Assembly (NCBI GenBank): GCA_030618965.1 | Contig: JAUXCJ010000047.1 | Coordinates: forward strand, 1 to 7,336 | DNA length: 7,336 bases | Direction of reading: 5' to 3' | DNA from: Thiomargarita sp. | Lineage (GTDB): Bacteria; Pseudomonadota; Gammaproteobacteria; Beggiatoales; Beggiatoaceae | In this document: in pieces, positions 1-7,017 of the stretch | How the letters are laid out: each line of letters starts with the position of its first letter | Position numbering within the stretch: position 1 is the first letter of the stretch | The notes under the pieces: model-generated | The model's database searches: none | Seen by the model: only the letters and a program-made list of their open reading frames with translations | Told to the model about the DNA's origin: nothing | Made by a program: the position numbers and the translations under genes

Positions 1-2
1 AT

Positions 3-74
3 GTTCATCCTAAAGTGCTTATCTATAATATGAAAGTTGAACTTCAAAGCATTACTTCTAAACAGTACAATTGA
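3..74 (+). CDS. Possible 3' end of a convergent gene entering from the left
   Basis: The plus strand is open from the window edge for 23 codons and ends in TGA at 72-74, 29 bases short of the giant gene's stop codon. The residues (HPKVLIYNMKVELQSI and on) have the balance of a normal protein tail. An open stretch this short is common by chance in AT-rich DNA, so the call rests mainly on composition and convergent layout. No function can be inferred, and no terminator hairpin is visible between the two stops. Confidence 0.22.
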   Translation, partial: VHPKVLIYNMKVELQSITSKQYN

Positions 75-103
75 ATGCATCAAATTATTACGTGTAAACA
101 ACA

Positions 104-3100
104 TTATTGACTCCCTGGTTTGCAATTTGCCAGTATAGTTACTAAGGGATGGACGTAGGTGAATTGTCCGTTACTGAGTTTTTTATTAAAGTTGTCATCT
201 GGTCTTAGTAGAAGACTGAGAAGCTCAGGTTTTTTTAGCTCACCACCAAAACAACTATTAAGCGTATCTAATGCTAACGTAGGACTATTTCGGTGAACTG
301 GATTCTCAAACAGGTGTTCATTTTCCGACTTTTCTGCTATTCCAATATAGACTTGTTGTTTATCAATGAGTAAAGCGATTTCCTTCTTTGAGTAGGGGGC
401 CAGCCCAAATGCTATGCGCTGCCAGTCATGCTCAATGAACCTATCAAAGTACTGAGAAAAGATATTTTTCAAAATGTCTCGAGAGAGTGGGCGGCTAGTA
501 TAGGGGTCATTGTTTTCGATATTGACGTGGCGAATAACAGTATTTTTTTCAGATGGAGCTATCCAGATGGTTCTCAAATCATTATTGTTGTAGTTGCCAA
601 CATAGCTATCATCCAAAAGAATTAACCGGCGAAGCGGAAAGTCTTCATAAGCTAACTCTAATTCCCTATTATTGAAGTATTCAATGAGTAGGCTGTTACG
701 CTGCTCGGTATCCAGCCACTTAATTAATGGGTGTCCGGCTTCAAAGGAGAGTATGGTTGCCTCTTTTTGAGTGGCGTGCTCAGTGATATAGTACTCTCGG
801 CTCTCCTCCCCACCAGTTACTAATTGGAATAGCTGAACAGAAAACTGTTTGCCTTTGTATGATATGTTGAATGCTTCCGATAGAGTATCATCAGGTTCTA
901 GGTTATTGAAAATACGAATCGCACGTCTTTCCAGTAGGTAATAGTATTCAGCGGCATTGAGCCAAGCTTTCTTGTGTGTTAGTTCTTTACGAAGTTGTTT
1001 CGCTCGCTGTCCCTTGCCTAATATGTTTTTGACATGCCCTATGCTCTGAGCTTCGGTACGACAGTATTGTTGGAAGGCGTTACCACTGTAGTCATAACTA
1101 TCTAGGTACGCATTTTTTTCAGTCGGTTGACACATTGAAACATAATAGATGTTTTTGTTGCTGTGGTTGTAAATTAGGTGAAATGATTGTTTCCACGTAA
1201 GGGTGTCTGATGCAGGTTCAAAATGTACCTGTATAGTGATTGTTGATTTATTTGACCAGCATATCCAACATGGATGGTCGAACATAAGTTTAGTTTGTTC
1301 GTGGTCATAAACTGGGCGCGCACCAGCAGGGAATTGTGATTTCACTCGATTGTAGAGTTCAAGTTTAATTTGTTCATATTGGGTGGCATCATATACTGAG
1401 CTTTTGCGTTCAATTGCCTTAGCTATGTCTTCATTGCGTTCGAAATCATTTTTCGGTTCGAATTTACGGTTTGCCTTGAAATCAACGCCCGCACCAGAAG
1501 GTATTTGGCCACAATAATAGCCATGACCATCTTCATTCCAAGTTGCTTTGTCGTAACCAGTTATTAAGATGTCCATGGTGTTTTCGGTGCTGCAATTGTA
1601 TTTAGCATACTGGTCGTACTGAATTTTTTGTCGAGCTGAAATCGGGATCCACTCTTCATCATTTATACTGTTTCCATTGCAAAAAAGGGCGGGGGTGTTT
1701 GAATCAATCTTGTTTCCTTTAGCATCGTAAATAGGGCCTTTAAACATTGAAGTACTATTTAAGAATGTAGCTGCATGCCAGTCTTCAACCGCATTTTGAT
1801 AGTTGGATTGGTTCTTTTTATGTTTGTGTCCTAGGTGTTCCTTCGAATCATATGCTCCATAAATACGCCAGAATTCGTATCGCTTAGGCAGCATTTCCAA
1901 ACATCCGTAATAACCATCGGCTAGAGGCTCCGTTTCATGAATTTTATTTCTTTTGCCTTCTTCTGGTTTCTCTTTAGACTGTTTATTCTCACCGGTTGAT
2001 GATGGCTCGGGAGCTGTGTTAGGGGCTCGAGTACCTCCACTTGGAGGGGCAGCAATCCCATCAGAACCTCCCCCTTTTGCTGGCGTAGGTGGCTGGCCTG
2101 GGGTGCCTCCTGGAGTACCATCAGCGTTCACAAGAGAAATTGTAATTTCTTTTAGATTTGGGTTTTTAAGTAAGCTTTTTAAATCAATTTTAAGTAAGTC
2201 TGCTAGGATCTTTGCCAACAAGCTTGGTGTCAGTCCGTTGACACTAGGGGTGATTACATTAATTTTGATGCCTAGAGCCTTAAAGTTTAGGTGTGCATGC
2301 GACATATTTACCTTAAGGCCACCTTTCATAACATCCCAGCCGCCGACTTTTACTTTCATATCAGCTTCTGCAAAGGGGTTTTGCAATAATAGACCAGAGC
2401 CTACTTTTAAATTTGCGTCACCAATCAATAAAGTTTGATAGCCTTTAAAAGACATGACGCCATCTCTATCTTCATCGGTGGGTGCAGCGATACGGTATTC
2501 TGAGTCAGTAATCTTTAGGCCAAGAATTTTGAGTGAACTTTTCGTTTCCGCAAAACGCCCCGGCCCATCGAGGCGGCCTGAATTTTTAGCATCAATAATT
2601 GCAGCTATGGCAGGCGAAGTTCCCGACTCATATTCAACTAGCGGATTTTTTAGAAGCCGAGCGTAACCGGTAGTTGTGTAAACTGATAGTGTATCGGCTA
2701 GAACCATATCTCCATCTAGAGTAAATTCGAGCGTTTTTATATCCGTTACATTTAATTCACCACGTATATGAAGTATTTTAGCAATCTCTTTTTTTGCAAA
2801 AGTGATTTGGCCATTGATACCAAACCCCCCTCCGTTACCAAAAGTATAAGTCACGCCTGGGTTGGCAATACTAAAAGGGGGGATTGGGATTTCTGCTCCA
2901 ACGTTGGCGCCAATCTTTTTAGGAGGAAAGATGCCTTTGTGGCTAATAGTCGCGCCAGCACCTGACACTTTTACTATATTCAGATCAATTACAAGGCCAA
3001 ACTCAATTCCATAGGCCTCGACATCTGGAATAAAGATAGGGCGGGGTTTAGGAATGAATTGTATTGGTGAATTTGGGAACTTAAGTGGGATGAACTTCTC

Positions 3101-6100
3101 CATGATAGCGAGGAAGTTTTGGATAATGCCTTTCGTTATGTCTAACGTGACACAGGAGTTTTCTCTGTTAGGTTGGACGTTACAACCAAGAGGTAATACG
3201 TGAACTTCAACTGGAATTTCTGTGTTCTGTGGTAACTGAAGATTTCCATTGAAGCTAAGTTCAATACCTTGGCTGCCAAAGCCGACACTACCAACATCTA
3301 TACCTTGGATGGGGCCAATATCTGGTATATTTAGGTTACGATTTAATGTTGTTTTAAGTGCTTTGTTCACAGCTGTTTTAAGTGATTTTTTTAGATAATT
3401 ATCAAGGTCATTGGTTCTGGTGGTTTTGCCAATGGTGATTCGCTCAAGGCTTAGTTCACCAATGTATGGGATTTTTTTGAGGGTTGGGTTGAACGAATAA
3501 CCATATTCAGATAAGGAAGGGCTCTCAAGTTCCAGGTGTTTTTTGCCAACTAATTTATAGAGCCTGTGTGTTATAATTTTGCCAAGCGCTTTAGAGACTT
3601 CGGGCATATTTTTGACTTGCCTGAAGCTAACGTCTAATTTATTTACATCAAAGATGAGCCCGTTAATGATCTGCTTAGTTTGTGAATCAGTGTCTTTTAG
3701 TAGTGCATCAAATTGAAATTGCTGATTGCCTAGAGGTGATGCTTCAGAGGCTTTTGATAGAGATACTCCGAATAGTTCGATATTACCTTGGCTGAGTAAG
3801 TTATCCAGTTTGTTAATGGCAATTTTCTTTGCACAGTCTTCTATTTCATTGTTAATGTCGTTGGCAGTAATCTTTAGTGTCTCTTTAATATCATCAAACG
3901 GAAAAGTCGAGCTTGCAGGCTTTGTGATATCACAACCAACGAATCGGCCACTGATGGAGAAATCAATTTTCATCGTGAGGTTATTATCCACGACAGTAAA
4001 GTAAGGAGAAACCAAAGACAAAGCATCCTTAGATATCTTTTGTAAACCAAGTCCAGTGATGAAAGTTTCTATATGACGACGAGAGGCTATTCTTAGTTGT
4101 TTTTCAAATACGCTGCTTAGATTGTTAGTATTTAATCGCAGACCGTTTTGGGTTATGCGGAGGGTGAGCTTCATTGGCGTTGATGGAAGCCATTTCTGCA
4201 AATCTGGTTCACCACTTTTGATAGTAAAAGATGCGATTACGTCATAGCCGATGATTTGGTTGGCCCAATGTTTGTGTTTATTATCCAGTTTTGAATCGTC
4301 AGTAGTGACTGGCACAATCTTGATGTTGTTATTAGGTATGAGAGCAATTAGTTCGTTTACTTGCTCGTGAGATTTTTTGACGATTTTAAGCGATGAGAAC
4401 CAGTCTGCAGCATGTTTTTGAATCAACTTTTGGTTAAGCTGGTTTGCGATGTTTTTGTTGATATCGATAGGCGAAACCAATTTTCCATCTTTTAGTAGAG
4501 GGATGGTAATTGATATAGGGGTGCTAGGAAAAAAAGGATTAATTGCTGTTGCAGTGATATCGATACGCTTCAAGTTGTTTGATGTTTTAAAACTGACGTT
4601 TTCACCGCTTATTTCAAATGGAACAAGTACGCCGTAGGCACGTAAAATCTGGTTGAGTTGTTCACCATCAAGTACTACCATCGAGTTTATGGGGTCATAG
4701 CGTAGGCTATACAGCTGCCAACCTTTTTTATTTGGCAGCTGTATGACGTTTCGGATGTTTATATTTAGGTTATGCTCTTCATATGTTGCTTTACTGTGAT
4801 CTTTGCATGGAGTGGTGTTTTTACAAAATAAAGGGTTATTTTTACCGTTAGAAAATTTGCTTTTTAATATGATTTTTGTCGTTCGTAAACTTGGTATTTG
4901 TAGGTGCAATGAAATGTTATATAGTGCTTCGCCTTTTTTAGTGTATTGACCATTTAGCTTTCCACGTACGACGAGTCGGGGAGATTCAATTGAGTTACCC
5001 ACGTTATTAAGGGATTGTTCTACATAGGCCTTTGCTGTATCAAAAGCTTCTTTTTTAATGTTTTCTAGGCCAAGACTCTTGATACTCGCTATTGCCGCAA
5101 GGACGTCTGATCGAAATTTTTTGGCGGTCATCAAATTAGCTTGGATACGAGCTATATCCGCTTCTGTCCCCATTTCTTTGGCGGCAGTGTCTACTAACTC
5201 ACTTGTAGAATAAGGTACTGGTTTGTTGTAAACTGCAGCTGTTATAAGTGTTTTCGCAGCTGTTGGGTTAATACCAAAAGCTTTTACTACCCACTCATCC
5301 ATTTGTCCAACTACATGTGCAATGGCCAAACTGCTTTGATATTCCGCTTGGCTTTTTATTGCTTGGGTGAACCCTTCTACAAGCACGTCAAGAATGACAT
5401 CACGATCATTAACAAGTCGGTTGATTGAGTTAAGCTTGTTTTTAACTTCAATAGCAAGAAATGGTGAGGTAGTGCTGAGTAGTTGGCGTTCAGCAATATA
5501 AAAGTTGCCTATTATTATGTCATTGCCAATAGCTTTAGAATATTCTTTTGCACAGGATTTTACATTTTGTGACTTATCGTAGAAACACTCGAGTGCTTTC
5601 ACTGATGGTCGAAGTGCATTGCAGTATTTTTTGACTGGAATTGTAGGGTCTTTACTCTTCAATCCTTTAACTAGTGCTCGGCTATCCATTAAAAGATTAA
5701 CAAAGAGGAAGTCAGTTTCAATTAGACGTGACCAGCGATTTTGCATGGTCTGTATATCGTTGGTTAGATAAATGCCAGTTGTTGCTACAACATCGTCGCT
5801 TTTTTCATTACACGTTAGTGCTGGTATAGAGCCGTGAATTATAGAGTTGTGAAAGGTGAGAACTTCTTTTCGGGTATTTCGGATTATATGTTCTAGTTGG
5901 AGTGAATCCTGCCTAACGCCCTCTACTAGTGTCATTGCTGAAGTGGTTGTTTGGTTAATGTCGTATTGCGCAAGTTCTTCAATTTGACGCTTGTAATAGT
6001 TGAGTACGGGGTTTGAAGTTACGTCAGTGTTTGCTAAAGCAGGGGGAGAAAGTAATGAGATTGCACAGGCGAAAGATAGAATGAAGCGGATTTTTGCAAG

Positions 6101-6112
6101 TGTTTGAAGCAT
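104..6112 (-). CDS. Giant exported modular protein of unknown function (2002 aa)
   Basis: I do not recognise the family. The start is supported by an AGGGA ribosome site 8 bases upstream and by a Sec signal peptide (K7/R9, hydrophobic 10-22, ALA cleavage site at 25-27). The mature chain reads in five parts. Residues 28-375 look mainly helical, with Cys101, 164, 176 and 187. Residues 376-1330 are beta-rich, with alternating hydrophobic strands, short amphipathic helices and degenerate repeats. A DxDxDG loop lies at 1213-1218. Residues 1331-1396 are a Pro/Gly-rich then Lys/Glu-rich linker. Residues 1397-2002 are Trp- and Cys-rich, with a CWICW motif at 1615-1619. The mature protein has 20 cysteines, an even number that suits disulfides. 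I see no transmembrane segment after the signal peptide, no lipobox, no LPXTG and no evident C-terminal beta-barrel. The protein is therefore probably periplasmic or released, or reaches the surface by an unseen route. It is encoded downstream of a papain-like protein on the same strand. The reading frame is certain; the function is unknown. Confidence 0.95.
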   Translation of the reverse strand: MLQTLAKIRFILSFACAISLLSPPALANTDVTSNPVLNYYKRQIEELAQYDINQTTTSAMTLVEGVRQDSLQLEHIIRNTRKEVLTFHNSIIHGSIPALTCNEKSDDVVATTGIYLTNDIQTMQNRWSRLIETDFLFVNLLMDSRALVKGLKSKDPTIPVKKYCNALRPSVKALECFYDKSQNVKSCAKEYSKAIGNDIIIGNFYIAERQLLSTTSPFLAIEVKNKLNSINRLVNDRDVILDVLVEGFTQAIKSQAEYQSSLAIAHVVGQMDEWVVKAFGINPTAAKTLITAAVYNKPVPYSTSELVDTAAKEMGTEADIARIQANLMTAKKFRSDVLAAIASIKSLGLENIKKEAFDTAKAYVEQSLNNVGNSIESPRLVVRGKLNGQYTKKGEALYNISLHLQIPSLRTTKIILKSKFSNGKNNPLFCKNTTPCKDHSKATYEEHNLNINIRNVIQLPNKKGWQLYSLRYDPINSMVVLDGEQLNQILRAYGVLVPFEISGENVSFKTSNNLKRIDITATAINPFFPSTPISITIPLLKDGKLVSPIDINKNIANQLNQKLIQKHAADWFSSLKIVKKSHEQVNELIALIPNNNIKIVPVTTDDSKLDNKHKHWANQIIGYDVIASFTIKSGEPDLQKWLPSTPMKLTLRITQNGLRLNTNNLSSVFEKQLRIASRRHIETFITGLGLQKISKDALSLVSPYFTVVDNNLTMKIDFSISGRFVGCDITKPASSTFPFDDIKETLKITANDINNEIEDCAKKIAINKLDNLLSQGNIELFGVSLSKASEASPLGNQQFQFDALLKDTDSQTKQIINGLIFDVNKLDVSFRQVKNMPEVSKALGKIITHRLYKLVGKKHLELESPSLSEYGYSFNPTLKKIPYIGELSLERITIGKTTRTNDLDNYLKKSLKTAVNKALKTTLNRNLNIPDIGPIQGIDVGSVGFGSQGIELSFNGNLQLPQNTEIPVEVHVLPLGCNVQPNRENSCVTLDITKGIIQNFLAIMEKFIPLKFPNSPIQFIPKPRPIFIPDVEAYGIEFGLVIDLNIVKVSGAGATISHKGIFPPKKIGANVGAEIPIPPFSIANPGVTYTFGNGGGFGINGQITFAKKEIAKILHIRGELNVTDIKTLEFTLDGDMVLADTLSVYTTTGYARLLKNPLVEYESGTSPAIAAIIDAKNSGRLDGPGRFAETKSSLKILGLKITDSEYRIAAPTDEDRDGVMSFKGYQTLLIGDANLKVGSGLLLQNPFAEADMKVKVGGWDVMKGGLKVNMSHAHLNFKALGIKINVITPSVNGLTPSLLAKILADLLKIDLKSLLKNPNLKEITISLVNADGTPGGTPGQPPTPAKGGGSDGIAAPPSGGTRAPNTAPEPSSTGENKQSKEKPEEGKRNKIHETEPLADGYYGCLEMLPKRYEFWRIYGAYDSKEHLGHKHKKNQSNYQNAVEDWHAATFLNSTSMFKGPIYDAKGNKIDSNTPALFCNGNSINDEEWIPISARQKIQYDQYAKYNCSTENTMDILITGYDKATWNEDGHGYYCGQIPSGAGVDFKANRKFEPKNDFERNEDIAKAIERKSSVYDATQYEQIKLELYNRVKSQFPAGARPVYDHEQTKLMFDHPCWICWSNKSTITIQVHFEPASDTLTWKQSFHLIYNHSNKNIYYVSMCQPTEKNAYLDSYDYSGNAFQQYCRTEAQSIGHVKNILGKGQRAKQLRKELTHKKAWLNAAEYYYLLERRAIRIFNNLEPDDTLSEAFNISYKGKQFSVQLFQLVTGGEESREYYITEHATQKEATILSFEAGHPLIKWLDTEQRNSLLIEYFNNRELELAYEDFPLRRLILLDDSYVGNYNNNDLRTIWIAPSEKNTVIRHVNIENNDPYTSRPLSRDILKNIFSQYFDRFIEHDWQRIAFGLAPYSKKEIALLIDKQQVYIGIAEKSENEHLFENPVHRNSPTLALDTLNSCFGGELKKPELLSLLLRPDDNFNKKLSNGQFTYVHPLVTILANCKPGSQ
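1256..1276 (-). other. HPCWICW motif in the C-terminal part (residues 1613-1619)
   Basis: His1613, Cys1615 and Cys1618 form an H-P-C-W-I-C-W cluster, with Trp1616 and Trp1619 flanking the second cysteine. CxxC pairs occur in redox-active thioredoxin-like sites, metal sites and structural disulfides. No thioredoxin fold can be recognised around it, so the role is open. The motif itself is certain. Confidence 0.6.
1925..2122 (-). other. Pro/Gly-rich then charged interdomain linker (residues 1331-1396)
   Basis: This segment is rich in Gly, Pro, Thr and Ser up to about residue 1373, then in Lys, Glu and Asn to about 1396. It has almost no bulky hydrophobic residues or cysteines. It opens with a tandem GTPG-GTPG encoded by two 12-base units differing only at synonymous sites. 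The base composition is visibly more GC-rich than the flanks. It must be a flexible, protease-accessible hinge between the beta-rich part and the C-terminal part. Confidence 0.85.
2459..2476 (-). other. DxDxDG calcium-loop-like motif (residues 1213-1218)
   Basis: Asp1213, Asp1215, Asp1217 and Gly1218 form a DxDxDG stretch between two beta-type segments. Such loops bind calcium in EF-hand, dockerin and thrombospondin type 3 proteins. The usual acidic residue at loop position 12 is absent (Gly1224 there), and only one loop is seen. Calcium binding is possible but not established. Confidence 0.35.
4046..4531 (-). repeat. Degenerate internal protein repeat in the beta-rich region (two clearest units)
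   Basis: Residues 528-575 and 642-689 align without gaps at their start. FPSTP (528-532) matches LPSTP (642-646). Each is followed by an alternating hydrophobic strand ending in [IL]-T-[IL], then a Gly exactly 11 residues after the second Pro (Gly543, Gly657), then an amphipathic helix of about 25 residues. The spacing is 114 residues. Weaker strand-then-helix copies may start near 738 and 964. This suggests duplication of a beta-strand/helix module of roughly 110 residues or more. The family is not identified. Confidence 0.45.
6032..6112 (-). other. Sec signal peptide of the giant protein (residues 1-27)
   Basis: The first 27 residues have a short basic n-region (K7, R9), a hydrophobic core from about I8 to L21, then SPPALA. 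The A-L-A ending gives a standard signal peptidase I site between Ala27 and Asn28. Cys16 lies inside the hydrophobic core and is not in a lipobox, so a lipoprotein is unlikely. Cleavage would leave a mature protein starting NTDVTS. Confidence 0.85.
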
Positions 6113-6120
6113 GATTAGTT

Positions 6121-6125
6121 TCCCT
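6121..6125 (-). promoter_or_regulatory. Ribosome binding site of the giant gene
   Basis: On the minus strand AGGGA lies 8 bases before the ATG at 6110-6112. This is the only good purine-rich site near the start, and it supports the annotated start that gives a complete signal peptide. Confidence 0.7.
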
Positions 6126-6157
6126 ATGCTTAATGAATTAAAACGAAAAACACCCTT

Positions 6158-6185
6158 ATGATATTTGTACTCTTGCGGTCGTCGA
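6158..6185 (-). promoter_or_regulatory. Candidate sigma70-type promoter for the giant gene
   Basis: In the 174-base gap between the two genes, the minus strand carries TCGACG (4 of 6 to the -35 consensus), a 16-base spacer and TATCAT (5 of 6 to the -10 consensus). Transcription would begin near 6150, giving a leader of about 40 bases. If real, the giant gene can be transcribed apart from the upstream peptidase-like gene. Matches of this quality occur by chance in AT-rich DNA, so this is tentative. Confidence 0.3.
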
Positions 6186-6286
6186 TGTCTTCTTTAAAAA
6201 ATAGTGAGCATGTCTTAATCTTGTGATTTTTAGTTGGCTTGAAAAGGAGAGTATTTCCTTAAAGACGTAATTGTTTTTTGAAAAAG

Positions 6287-7006
6287 TTAATTTTTTTCAA
6301 TCCACATTAATAAGTATTTTGCACCCCATTGCTTGACCTTGTAATTTGTTGCTAGGGACAGAGATGCAGAGTATTTCTTGTCCCCTGATGTTATATCTTC
6401 ACTACAAATATTGAAAGTTTTTGCGCCAGATTTAACTGCTGAGTTTAATGCTAAAATATTTTGATTCATGCTTGCGAGTGACCTATTTTTTGGGACATCT
6501 TCTGTCAAACCTAAAATTGTGATGATATGTCCATCTGCATAATCATTATTTTCAAGTGTGGTAACTGATGTCATGATTGGGGCTTTAACTAGCAGGGCTG
6601 ATATTGGTCCACTCAAAATTTCTGATGAGGTCATTCCTGTAATAGATGCTATCTTTTTGTAATATGCATTCGGACTTTCAGTGTAAAACCGTTTAAGTTT
6701 TAAATTGTTGGAAGATACTCTTTTAACTGCTTTCGCCCACACGTCGTGGTGGTAAGGTGTTTTATTTTCATCTTGCTTAGCGACTAGATTTATTTCGGTT
6801 CTGACTCGTTGCTCAAGAGCTCTTAGCTGTTTTGGGCTTTCTATTGTTTCTGGCCATAAGCCTGATTGTGCAAGAGAGAAGGCTATGGAATAAGATTGGC
6901 ACGTATTGGAGGTCGCTTGAGGCGATGGATCTAGTATTAATTCAGTAATAGCGTGGCTGCTAAAAGATATTAAAAGTATGACTGTCGCACAAAATAAATT
7001 TTTCAT
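6287..7006 (-). CDS. Exported papain-like (clan CA) cysteine peptidase-like protein (239 aa)
   Basis: The start is set by AAGGAGA 4 bases before the ATG and by a signal peptide ending SHA at residue 19. The mature chain carries the pattern of a papain-like cysteine peptidase. Gln30 lies exactly 6 residues before Cys36, the spacing of the oxyanion-hole Gln and nucleophile in papain. Cys36 starts a C-x-x-Y-S helix like that of staphopains (family C47, from memory). DGHIITILG gives His160, and ILALNS gives Asn188 in a context like papain's I-x-x-x-N-S. The Cys-His distance of 124 is near papain's 134. There is no propeptide: only 10 residues separate the cleavage site from Gln30. The Trp that usually follows Asn-Ser is Ala190. 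Cys201 is the only other mature cysteine, so a Cys36-Cys201 disulfide in a non-enzyme is the alternative. Family C39-like folds are also possible. It lies 174 bases upstream of the giant gene on the same strand. The gene is certain; the enzymatic call is moderate. Confidence 0.6.
   Translation of the reverse strand: MKNLFCATVILLISFSSHAITELILDPSPQATSNTCQSYSIAFSLAQSGLWPETIESPKQLRALEQRVRTEINLVAKQDENKTPYHHDVWAKAVKRVSSNNLKLKRFYTESPNAYYKKIASITGMTSSEILSGPISALLVKAPIMTSVTTLENNDYADGHIITILGLTEDVPKNRSLASMNQNILALNSAVKSGAKTFNICSEDITSGDKKYSASLSLATNYKVKQWGAKYLLMWIEKN
6950..7006 (-). other. Sec signal peptide of the peptidase-like protein (residues 1-19)
   Basis: Lys2 is followed by a hydrophobic stretch (L4 to F15) and then SSHA, a good signal peptidase I site between Ala19 and Ile20. 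Cys6 is in the hydrophobic core and not in a lipobox. The protein is expected in the periplasm or outside the cell. Confidence 0.85.
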
Positions 7007-7010
7007 TTAT

Positions 7011-7017
7011 TCTCCTT
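7011..7017 (-). promoter_or_regulatory. Ribosome binding site of the peptidase-like gene
   Basis: The minus strand reads AAGGAGA, a near-perfect Shine-Dalgarno sequence, 4 bases before the ATG at 7004-7006. It fixes the start codon and predicts strong translation. Confidence 0.85.

Noticed and set aside
37..47. Palindrome TTGAACTTCAA at the left edge, considered as a terminator or operator
   Set aside because: It has arms of only five bases, no T-tract on either strand, and overlaps the possible plus-strand coding tail.
1921..2121. 66-codon open frame on the minus strand in another frame over the linker
   Set aside because: It is out of frame within an unbroken coding sequence, caused by the biased composition of the linker.
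1953..2438. 161-codon open frame on the plus strand
   Set aside because: It lies wholly inside the giant gene on the opposite strand. Its Pro/Gly-rich start mirrors the GC-rich linker, and it lacks a plausible ribosome site. It is a shadow.
2454..4637. Several 60-92 codon open frames on the plus strand
   Set aside because: All lie antisense inside the giant gene, and their residue composition is not protein-like.
104..6112. Autotransporter, RTX, cell-wall-anchored or polymorphic toxin identity for the giant protein
   Set aside because: There is no C-terminal beta-barrel pattern, no GGxGxDxUx nonapeptide repeats, no LPXTG, no RHS/YD repeats, and no adjacent small immunity-like gene.
104..6112. 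Firm assignment of the giant protein to the AsmA/TamB lipid-bridge families
   Set aside because: The strand pattern is suggestive, but there is no N-terminal membrane anchor and no family motif that I can identify, so it is kept only as a hypothesis.
6244..6260. Hairpin AAGGA/TCCTT after the peptidase-like gene, considered as a terminator
   Set aside because: It has only five base pairs, two of them A-T, with a seven-base loop and no proper run of T after it.
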